DNA of 20,329 nt. Source: Saccoglossus kowalevskii. Its lineage: Eukaryota > Hemichordata > Enteropneusta > Harrimaniidae. Shown piece after piece: positions 1-8,132 of this stretch (its first letter is position 1; each line of letters starts with the position of its first letter). The translations under genes were made by a program, and so were the position numbers. The notes under the pieces are model-generated. The model saw nothing but the letters and a program-made list of their open reading frames with translations. It made no database searches and had not been told where the DNA came from. The stretch lies in the NCBI RefSeq assembly GCF_000003605.2, contig NW_003122429.1, positions 1 to 20,329 on the forward strand, written 5' to 3'.

Positions 1-197
1 TGGCCAAGATGACACATGGAGTTATTGCAAGGTGGGCTTGGTGATACATGGGGGGTATTTTTAGGTTGCCTAGCTGGCACACGGAGAGGGGTATATTGCG
101 GTGGTCTATGTGACATATATGGGTTATTGCGAGGTGGTCTAGGTTACACATGGGGGCTATTGTGTGGTCTACGTGACACATAGGGTTGTTCCGGGAA
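1..197. repeat. degenerate ~30-36 bp minisatellite
   Basis: About six diverged copies of a G-rich unit are seen. Recurring words are GGTGGTCT, GTGACACAT, a run of G, then TATTGCG. Successive copies begin near 1, 31, 64, 100, 133 and 164, so spacing runs from 30 to 36 bp. Copies differ at many positions, pointing to an old array that is no longer being homogenised. Its left end is cut by the window edge. The unit does not match the 32-bp satellite at 12771-15810 in sequence, although the period is similar. Confidence 0.75.
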
Positions 198-346
198 CAT
201 ATAGATTGCCTCGTCCTCATGTATTTGCACTAATTAATCAATAATCTGGAAAACAACGCAAATAGTGGCCCTTTATGTTGGATTTCGAGGCATTTCTTTT
301 GTATCATATAGGTATAATGATTACGTGAATTTCTTTATATTACCAG

Positions 347-589
347 GCAATGGGACGATTGACTTTCCTGAATTTCTCCAGATGATGTCAAAAAGGAACG
401 AAGGTGGAGACTCCGAAGAAGAACTTCGAGAAGCATTCCGTGTATTTGACAAGGATGGCAACGGATTCATAAGCGCCGCTGAACTTCGTCATGTCATGAC
501 AAACCTTGGAGAAAAATTAACTGACGAGGAAGTTGATGAAATGATTCGAGAAGCCGATACAGATGGCGATGGACAAGTTAATTATGAAG
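347..589 (+). CDS. calmodulin-like protein, penultimate coding exon (EF-hand 2 end to EF-hand 4)
   Basis: This exon encodes calmodulin-type Ca2+ sensor sequence equivalent to residues 59-139 of the 148-residue family. It follows an acceptor (TTACCAG, AG at 345-346) and ends at a donor (GAAG|GTAATC, GT at 590-591). Both boundaries are phase 1 and the length is 243 nt, exactly 81 codons. It carries the last nine positions of the EF-2 loop, the whole EF-3 loop ([12 protein letters not shown]) and the EF-4 loop up to its final Glu ([11 protein letters not shown]), with Asp/Asn ligands and the invariant Gly in place. The Lys matching trimethylated K115 is kept. Compared with vertebrate calmodulin from memory, changes concentrate in the central linker: residues 73-79 read SKRNEGG instead of ARKMKDT, with T70Q and I85L beside it and Y99F and I130T further on. 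Such proteins bind Ca2+ and then engage amphipathic target helices. The linker changes suggest a paralogue rather than the main calmodulin. Upstream exons lie outside the window. The in-frame extension left to 265 is intron. Confidence 0.95.
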
Positions 590-1229
590 GTAATCGTGAA
601 TCATGTGACAATTTGTATATTGGATGAGATGCATGCGTAATAAACAAACACCTGATACAATCCTATACAGCAGACAATTTATTTATTATAATCCCCCTGG
701 ATTGCACTGGAAATTAAGCTAATTGGCATTCATCTAATCATTTATATGGAAAGTTTAACGTCCCATGACAGTGGCCCCATTGACACGTGATAAAACGTAT
801 CCCTATGCATGAGGGTTTTAATTGACAGGTTGGATCATTCCATTTTAATTGGGGATAACAACATATGAACTCTGTATAATTAATAAAACAACACATTCAT
901 TCAATAGAATAAATAAAAAAATAAAATAAACTGAAACAAAATTATATGCTACTTCATCGTATAAATTAGACGTCTAATTTACCAAGCCTATCTCTTTAAA
1001 CTATTTTATTACATCGGTGTTGTGTCCAGCATTTCAAGGATGGTGCACCTTGGGAAATGTCTCGTAGCCGTGTTGCTTTTAGTGATATACGCTTTGCAAC
1101 CATTACTGGTCGCAGGTGTATTTTTGACACTGGGAGAGAGTTATATAGTAAATGTTCACGTGACAGAAGGGTACATATTAATTAATCATAGCGAAAAAAA
1201 CATCATCTTTCGTAATTATTTTTTTACAG
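590..1229 (+). other. phase-1 intron of the calmodulin-like gene
   Basis: The 640-nt intron begins GTAATC and ends in a pyrimidine-rich tract, TTATTTTTTTACAG. Most of it is AT-rich. The exception is a GC-richer stretch at about 1010-1170 that is open in two frames. One of these reads like a signal peptide and is treated as a separate observation. No splice evidence ties that stretch to the calmodulin transcript. Confidence 0.9.
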
Positions 1230-1258
1230 AATTTGTGAAGATGATGACAACAAAGTGA
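1230..1258 (+). CDS. calmodulin-like protein, terminal coding exon
   Basis: Joined to the G left over at 589, this exon reads E-FVKMMTTK followed by TGA at 1256-1258. It completes EF-hand 4 (its twelfth-position Glu is restored across the junction) and the calmodulin C-terminus. It aligns without gaps to residues 140-148 of calmodulin (EFVQMMTAK), differing at Q143K and A147T; the C-terminal lobe methionines M144 and M145 are kept. The 90 residues visible from both exons differ from vertebrate calmodulin at 13 positions by my count. The acceptor is TTTTTTTACAG. Confidence 0.95.
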
Positions 1259-1630
1259 AGATCTTCATTATCATGTTTCCTCAAATTTTCCTAATTATTC
1301 ATGGAACGGAATTTCATTCTACTCATCTTCCAAGCGATCCACATGTCGGGGATCTTGCTGTTACTAGGTGACGATCAAATTATGCAAATGATATGTAAAT
1401 ACTAGCTTATTATGTAACTAATTATGTGCATAATTAATGCCTGTAATCCTGATTCGGGCTTGCACATTTCGAATTCATCTAAATAACCTTTCTTACCTTA
1501 ATTAAAACATGCTTATATACTTTATTCAGTGGCTTCAATACATTATTTATACACTTTACGTCGAGTCTGTACAATAATTAAAATTTAAAATTTTTGTCGA
1601 ATAATTCTTTCCACTGACTGTGTTTTGTTG
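1259..1630 (+). promoter_or_regulatory. probable 3' UTR with poly(A) signal candidates
   Basis: AT-rich sequence follows the stop codon of the calmodulin-like gene. The best poly(A) signal candidate is ATTAAA at 1577-1582, with a GT-rich element (TGTTTTGTTG) at 1621-1630, a usual distance for a downstream element. Alternatives are ATTAAA at 1501-1506 and AATAAA at 1786-1791. The UTR end is inferred from motifs only. Confidence 0.4.
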
Positions 1631-3469
1631 CAACAACAAATGCACCATCTGAAGGATGGTTTAAAGTTTTTTTAGAATAATTAAATGCTTTTTATACTTA
1701 ATTGTGTATTTTAATTATGTATGATTCGGTGACAATGTACTGGGTTACGTAATCCAACAGGCGTATACGATCATTACAGTTAATGAATAAAATCACTCTC
1801 AACTTTCAAAAGTGCTAAATTCATGTTACCTGAAATTACACGGTGCATAATTAAATAACTGATACATTAATGTTTTCAAATGTCTAATTGCTAGACTATA
1901 ATTCAAAGGAGTTCGTGCCAAATTCAAGTTTCTACAGACCATGCTACTGCGCATGTATAATGCGTAAAGCGAGATTACAACGTTGAAACTCCGAAATATA
2001 TTGCATTTTTTATGACTCAATTTATTTAAACAATTATTACTAGAGGTCAAATTGAGACGATGGATGTTTCACCATGGTGTTTATTTCAAATTTACACAAC
2101 GCGGCATTGTCGTAGATAAATAAGATTCACAAATCACTTGCACTGAACCACAAGTGTACCGTTAAGCATGTACATACTCTATCTATTGCTCACATAGAAT
2201 GCTTTAACTTGTCATTCAATTATCACATAAGTGTACTTATCACCGCCCATATATACTAAAACTACCGCAGAGTGGAATAGTGACTCAAAGCGAATAATTT
2301 TTAATTAACATTTAACATTTAAGAAAATAATGTTTATTCATTTCATTTGTTCGTGTCAATTAGATTGACTACACCCGTGATTCATCGCAGAGCATCTTAA
2401 CGTAATGCACAATAACGTATCAAAATCACCATAAAACTTCTGATAACTGCAGCTTAGTATTGTATCCCCTAGTGATATCATCACTTTAATTAACGGCTTG
2501 ATGCGACAACAGCCACGCCAACCGACTTGGCATGAAACCCCACATAATCTCGTTATTACCACTATTAATGTAAATCTAAGGATCAATTGAAAGTGTAAGT
2601 AAAGAGTGTGAAATAATACAAGAGCGAAATAAGTGTCGTACTTTAAGGTTTGTGAATAATGGTAATGTGATTAGAAATAATGAATATGCATGTAATAACG
2701 TCTAAGTACAGCGGTTTCGCATAGCTGACTCCTTGACATGCCATGAATACTGAACAGAATGTCGCTCCCTTAATGGGTTATAGCAAACAACTGCGCGAGA
2801 AATATGTTCTATTACTTTTAATTATTCCTCTGTGAGTGTGCATGGAGTAAAACATATGTGACTTTCTGCATAGAGCACTCCACGGAGTGGCGATCAAACG
2901 AGGTTCATATACAGGTACTTGAAATCAGATAATGTCATACCATAAACCTTCCGATGGAGGGTTTGTGGTTATACTGTCACGTGATCCATATTACATTACC
3001 TATATCACCATGTTTTTACATCACCCATGTCACAGATAACTTAACTAGATAATTCATCAACTATGCGATACATTCGTGTTTTGAATTCTCAAAAATGAAT
3101 GCGTACCAACTATAGAGGTCGCACTAATATTATCTCTAATTTTACATGGGGTGGGTGTATTAGACAGTGATGGCCAACAATTGGTATTAGTACTCATCCA
3201 AAACATATTCATGTTTCGCGGATACGTATACGTACGTCGAAATAACCGTTGGTCCATCCTACGAGCGTTGTAACTGGAAAATTAATATTAAAATAAATTT
3301 AGAAAAACATTTTTGGCATTAGAATTTTAATTTAGATTTATATACTGTACATACATATCCCTTCACTAAGTAACAGTTGAATATTGATTGTATAATACTT
3401 GAGTTCAAATCAATTGTATTCAAAGTACATCCATGTAAAGGGTTGCAATTTAATTTAGTTGTTTCGGTT
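1631..3469. other. AT-rich non-coding stretch
   Basis: I see no recognisable gene here. Reverse-strand open frames at 1826-2050, 2356-2586 and 3057-3257 have no recognisable protein features and are of a length expected by chance. The only distinct structure is a short hairpin at 2941-2967: a 12-bp stem (CATAAACCTTCC with GGAGGGTTTGTG, two G-T pairs) closed by a 3-nt loop. Two further pairs extend it at the base. Confidence 0.5.
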
Positions 3470-4905
3470 CCGCCCAGACAGCCTCCCTTGGAATGTCTCT
3501 CCCTTTTAGTCGTTTGGTTGTTATATGGTTAATAATTGTTGTGATACTCCCTGCTTATCCGTTTGTCATTCCAGTACCATTCTCTTGGCATACCCCTCGC
3601 TGATATATAGGTGTACCCTGCTTAATATGTTTAATTCTGTGACCTTTACTTGGGATAGCCCGGTGTTCTATTGGTCAATTCCGCAATCTTTTCTTAGAAT
3701 CTCAAATATTCCACACCCCTTCCCGCAAGTCTGCTTAATCCTGTGAACTTCACTTGGGGTAGTGTGATGAATTTGTTTTTACGTATCTGTTAATCGACTT
3801 AATTAGTTGATTACGAGTGAATGGCTGTGTTATGTCTGGCACCGTTTAGGCCATGTGAAGTTCTGGACGCAACTCGACTCAGTGATTTGAAACTAATTAC
3901 GAGATAACCGTCGCTATTCTGACTACTATTTCAGTAGTATTCGTAGTTATTAATGTAGTGAACGATTAATCAAAATATATGACGTGTTCAGCACTTAGTT
4001 TGATTGGCTTTATGATTGAAGGTTACGCCTTAGAGTCTTTATACTGCTTTGTAATTAGTTAGGGTTTTGAAAATGAATAAAGTTGTTTTTAGTTGGTCTT
4101 GGCGAGCACACCAGAACAGAGGCAGTCCTGGAGAGTCTTTGGGCGAGTCTTGACGCAGTCTAAAGGCAGTCTAGGATTAGCCTTGCGATAGTATTGGGGA
4201 TTTTTCCTCAGGGCGTTGTGTCTTATAGAGTGCTCGACTGACAGACTAAGACGAGAGTTGAAACGTATTTTGTTGTATGTGTCTTATTTGACTGTAAAGT
4301 TTAAGTGACGTTCCCGGTCCCGTACCTCAAGGGGACGTGATAGAGAGACGAGATTCCCCCCTGACACGTGTGGAGAACCCCAGAGAGGAAGAATTTACCC
4401 CTGATAGCAGCCTTTCTGTTTAGTAGTCTGTTTCCCAATCTCGTGACATTTCCCTGTTAGTCTGTGACTTTAATCCCGTGACCCTTTCATGAGATACCCT
4501 GCTGGTCAATTCTTTGCCCAGGGGGTTCTCTGAATAAAATATGGTACGCAAGCTGAAGTAAAAAAAAACGCGTAAAAGGGTTGTTATTTAGTTATTTGAC
4601 GCATGTACCGGATGTAAAATATAGTAATAAAGTGTGAAAAAAGGAATCTCAATTTTAGTATGTATATAGGGTGTCTATTTTAAGTTTCTGCACTTGAAAA
4701 GGAGTATAATTTCACAAAAATAAGTACGTCATGGTGTTTAGAGGCTTTTTTGAAAAGCTATACTTCAGCAAGGGTACCAGTTCCTGCTCAATGCTACCAC
4801 CTTTCCCGGCTAGTCCGTTGCTTGATTGCCCCTGCTGGTCCGTTGGTTAATTCCGTGACTTTCATGTCTCCCCGTGGTTGCTCTAGTCCTGTTGGTTAAT
4901 CATTA
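3470..4905. repeat. GC-richer zone with dispersed degenerate motif
   Basis: A loosely conserved motif recurs, roughly CCCTGCTGGTCAATTC followed by TGTGACTTTCACTTGGG. Recognisable copies lie near 3548-3600, 3616-3660, 3731-3762, 4450-4515 and 4826-4905. Spacing is irregular, so this is either a worn-out minisatellite or fragments of a repeated element. Copies are absent between about 3775 and 4430, as if other DNA had been inserted there. The open frame at 3525-3746 runs through these copies and is not convincing as a gene. Confidence 0.4.
3775..4430 (+). mobile_element. possible relic LTR or other insertion
   Basis: This block interrupts the dispersed motif. It has an LTR-like order of parts: an AT-rich leader; AATAAA at 4077-4082 inside a GT-rich stretch (AATAAAGTTGTTTTTAGTTGG); then a GC-richer tail (about 4300-4390) with TCCCGGTCCCG. 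I could not find matching TG/CA termini, a target-site duplication, a primer-binding site or any gag/pol coding, so this remains a suggestion. It could equally be unrelated single-copy sequence. Confidence 0.15.
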
Positions 4906-5730
4906 TAGCAGCAATAGAACAGAGCACTAAATATCATCTCAGTCTCGACAGCCTTGGGCGTCAAATCAAATGGCGCTTTTTAACCAAGGAATTTTGTCGT
5001 CTGAAAACGGCCTGTGAGGGCTCACTTTACTTACATCAATAGTGGCCGGTATATTTTTAGTGTGGCTTAATTGTCTAAGAGTAATTTCCTAACATCAGTT
5101 GATATCTTATAACTTTTTTTACAATTACCTTGTTAATCTGGTGCAAAAACGGTCAGGGTTGAATTTAAACTCAAGTAGACTTAAGAATTTACATTAGAAT
5201 AGGTCTTCGGATTTGATTACGTTCTTTTCAAAATGAATAATGTCAAAGACAGGATTATTATCATTACGAGAAATGTAATTTTCGTATACAGATTAGGTAC
5301 AATAAAATAGAACTGACTTTCCCCGTGTTTTGGACAAACCGCGGCATTTTCTTTCATCGCCACTTATTCGCTGAATTCGTGAATTTGTGGTGGCGATATG
5401 ATTTATCTAACCGATGGAAAACAATTTAACAATTTCCCAGCGTTTGCAAAGGTCGACAATGTTCCGTCGCAGACCAATGTAAGAATAATGGTCATACTTT
5501 GTTACTGCCACGCCACCTAACGTCCAAACTATGAATTTCGTTCATACATTTACCACTCGTGGGGGTTTGGGGTTGTGATGCACTGTGCTATTAAATACAC
5601 ATATTTTCAATTTTGCGAACAATGTACAGCCTTGCCGGACTGAATTTAGACTGGCTGAATTCTTTCCATGGCTTGAACTCATGGTTGATTTTTTCTTTTA
5701 TTTTTGAGCTTCTTATTTATAATTACAGCA
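4906..5730. other. non-coding, nothing recognised
   Basis: AT-rich sequence with no recognisable protein, RNA gene or repeat. The open frame beginning at 5613 reads through the acceptor-like tract before 5730 in a different frame from the small ORF at 5731 and has no family features. Confidence 0.45.
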
Positions 5731-5835
5731 ATGAATTCTGGGATTGTAGAATCCGTTACAAACAAACTAGAGACCCAATTTGGCGGCACATATGAAAACA
5801 GCTTTCCATCCCCTGAATTTATTCGCCTCTTATAA
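5731..5835 (+). CDS. candidate small terminal exon or 34-codon ORF, unknown function
   Basis: An ATG at 5731 opens 34 codons ending in TAA at 5833-5835. It begins MNSGIVESVTNKLETQ and ends PSPEFIRLL. The composition is soluble and mixed, unlike the Phe/Leu/Ile-rich translations of surrounding AT-rich DNA. It sits two bases after an acceptor-like tract (TTATTTATAATTACAG, AG at 5727-5728). The frame stays open upstream to a stop at 5686-5688, so it could be a terminal exon rather than start here. I do not recognise the family. Chance is a real alternative at this length. Confidence 0.22.
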   Translation: MNSGIVESVTNKLETQFGGTYENSFPSPEFIRLL

Positions 5836-5890
5836 CACATTGTTTAAAAAACATGCCGACTCGCCCATAACGGTTGTCAAAAGTGATTTA

Positions 5891-6062
5891 CATTTTTGTC
5901 ACTTTGACTTGGCGCAGACGTTTTACTCTATGTCATTTTTGTCACTTTGACTTGGCGCAGACATTTTACTCTATGTCATTTTTGTCACTTTGACTTGGCG
6001 CAGACATTTTACTCTATGTCATTTTTGTCACTTTGACTTAGCGCAGACATTTTACTCTATGT
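5891..6062. repeat. four tandem copies of a 43-bp unit
   Basis: Copies start at 5891, 5934, 5977 and 6020. The unit begins CATTTTTGTCACTTTGACTT, continues GGCGCAGACATTTTACTC and ends TATGT. The copies are almost identical: copy 1 has G for A in GCAGACG, and copy 4 has TTAGCG for TTGGCG. Such low divergence implies recent expansion or active homogenisation. Confidence 0.95.
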
Positions 6063-6921
6063 CATTCTATACTCACATTCCTTAACTTAATACTTCTAAA
6101 GTTGTGACGTAGACTATGGCATAATCATTGTTGACATATTTCCGTCTGTCTGAAATAAATATAGTTACAGAGGGCGCTTTTATACAGAAACTAAGGGGTG
6201 AAAAGGATTGGATGCGCATAGAATAGCGTGGTCACAAGAAGGTCGGGTTATTGTCTAGTTGGTGTCATTCATAGATCATTGTCACTACGTATGTTTCCGA
6301 CTACATGACAGACGGTTAGTGAAGAAATTTGTATTCACCACTGCACTATGGTAAGTAAATATACCACTATCTTACCAACACAGGCATAAGATATAATAAC
6401 AATTTATGTTTAGTATTTGATGTCAAGAAACAATACATTCGATCGGGTTATCAACTATTCAATACACGATCTGTGTATCATATATTCACACAATGTTTTA
6501 TAAGTTAATGCTTATTTTGAAACATATTGCATTAATCCATGGCCTGCAGCGATTGTTTGTAACTGCGAACCACTTTGTTACGAGGATACAACGCATTGTA
6601 CCATGACTATTAACAAAAATGACAGTGTGGCGTCTTAACCTATTCCATTCTCGCTCTTATTGTCCCCTTTTCAGTTTATCACGAAACACGCTTTTGTTTG
6701 CTATTTTCCTATCTAGCAACTCGCCCTACGTCAGTATTTCTGCTGTTCATACAAAGAACAAATAATAATGCCATAAACATTAAAGTTCAAAGTTTCAATG
6801 TTTACTGCCGAAAGCTACTTTATACTGAAGTACTTCAGGACAGACTACAATTCACATATTTCTTTTGTAAGGAGCGAATTCATATTCTTCCTTTTGTATT
6901 TTAAATTCAAGTTAAATTCAG
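6063..6921. other. non-coding stretch upstream of the candidate exon
   Basis: No gene is recognised. At 6347-6356 the string ACTATG|GTAAGT places an ATG directly against a perfect donor, as in vertebrate calmodulin exon 1, but its phase does not fit the exon at 6922. The last 35 bases form a pyrimidine-rich run into the acceptor AG at 6920-6921. Confidence 0.4.
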
Positions 6922-7056
6922 ATCCAGACGGAAAGAGTAGTAACAATAATGCCCAGCAAGAACAGTCAAACGTTATGCAAAATGGCCAATCAGTACAAAA
7001 GGAATCCACTGGAGAAGACTTGTCGAGTCGTGACTTGACCAAAGAACAGCATGACG
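6922..7056 (+). CDS. candidate internal exon, possibly the N-terminal part of a second calmodulin-like gene
   Basis: The exon runs from an acceptor (TTAAATTCAG) to a strong donor (GACG|GTAAGG, GT at 7057-7058). It is 135 nt and phase 1 at both ends. It encodes a Q/N/S-rich hydrophilic segment (containing SSNNNAQQEQSNVMQNGQS) ending in SSRDLTKEQHD plus one base, G. Calmodulin genes have LTEEQIA in this position, followed by a phase-1 intron, after which the next exon completes Glu and reads FKEAF. The match in motif and intron phase, together with the neighbouring same-strand calmodulin-like gene, suggests a tandem paralogue with a long N-terminal extension. No EF-hand exon was found downstream, so the next intron would have to exceed 13 kb or the gene is something else. 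The exon itself is fairly convincing; its family is inference. Confidence 0.5.
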
Positions 7057-8046
7057 GTAAGGTTGACTTGTGTGTGTTGTTTTGTTGCCAATAACATTCT
7101 GGTATACTAATAGGTTGACGTGAATCTATGACAGAGAGAACACACAATGGAGATTACAGAATAAATAGTATCGTGCGACCTTCGTTATACACCCAACTTT
7201 CTGTACGTGCCAGATGAACAGAACACGTGTATATGTTAAATAGTGCATAACTTACTATATCAGTAATTTGTATAGATTGCTACAATCGACGTACTGCAAT
7301 GGTGACTTAGATAAATAACATGTCCGAATATTTTAGTTTACGTTTTAAGTAAATATTTGTAGTTTTGGTTTCATGCAGCGCGTCACTGTTATATCAACAA
7401 TTAGTTGTAAATGAATTCACGATATGTTGTGGAAAACGTACACGATTACTTTTACATTAAGGTATATATGACATTGCTAGAGTAAACAAAATAAAGTCAA
7501 ACGTCAGAGAGTCATATCATTCACAATCAGCGGTAATGTGTTAATACAGTCTGATTTTGTGATATACATGTGTATATCAAATTATACTTAAAGTCAGCAA
7601 GCGACACAACTGGTTAAATTATGGACCCATCGAGATAATAACCTCAACAAAGTAGTTTCAATAATGATAAAATTAATGGGTGCAATAGAGACTGTGTTTC
7701 GCTAGGATAAACAATGTTATCACACCCATGAATTTAGGATGAAATCATGACTACTGTGGTGTATATCGCACAAACGTAGATGCTATTCACTCTCTGACAG
7801 ATCAGACGACAACAGACGCATCTTATATATTTTTAAAGACACGGCAACATTGACATTCCCACTTTTATGAATTAAAGGGGACATAAGAACTGAAAACCGC
7901 ATGAAAACTACATCTGTGTACTTGATAATGTGATCACACATACCCTTCAACTACTAAGAACATTTCTTAAACATTCAATTGTTATCAAGTTGAAGTCAAA
8001 ATAAAAACAAAAAAACAGTGAGCAGGTAATATATATATATTTATTT
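7057..8046. other. non-coding, possible intron
   Basis: AT-rich DNA with no recognisable coding segment. It would be intron if the exon before it is real. The open frame on the reverse strand at 6845-7147 is the shadow of that exon. Confidence 0.4.
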
Positions 8047-8132
8047 GATGAATGATGTTTATTTTTTTATTCAACTTTCGGTGTATATATATACATACCG
8101 AAAGTTGAAGAAAAAAAAACATCATTCATGAA
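8047..8132. repeat. 86-bp fold-back (inverted repeat)
   Basis: Two arms close on a 14-nt loop (GTATATATATACAT). The inner stem is a perfect 13 bp: TTCAACTTTCGGT at 8070-8082 with its complement at 8097-8109. The outer stem is a perfect 10 bp: ATGAATGATG at 8048-8057 with 8120-8129. Between them lies a poly-T/poly-A section with a few interruptions. It is flanked on the left by an (AT)n tract. It resembles a small fold-back element or MITE relic; a structured RNA is less likely. Copy number elsewhere is unknown. Confidence 0.85.

Noticed and set aside
265-346. In-frame extension to the left of the calmodulin exon
   Set aside because: It reads a translation unrelated to EF-hands, and the AG at 345-346 with exact phase match to calmodulin marks the true exon start.
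6347-6356. ACTATG|GTAAGT as calmodulin-type exon 1 (ATG followed directly by a donor)
   Set aside because: Joining ATG in phase 0 to the exon at 6922 gives a different frame that stops within the exon; the LTKEQ frame requires phase 1. It remains possible only for another acceptor.
6845-7147. 100-codon reverse-strand frame
   Set aside because: It is the antisense shadow of the forward candidate exon at 6922-7056, which has splice signals and more protein-like composition.
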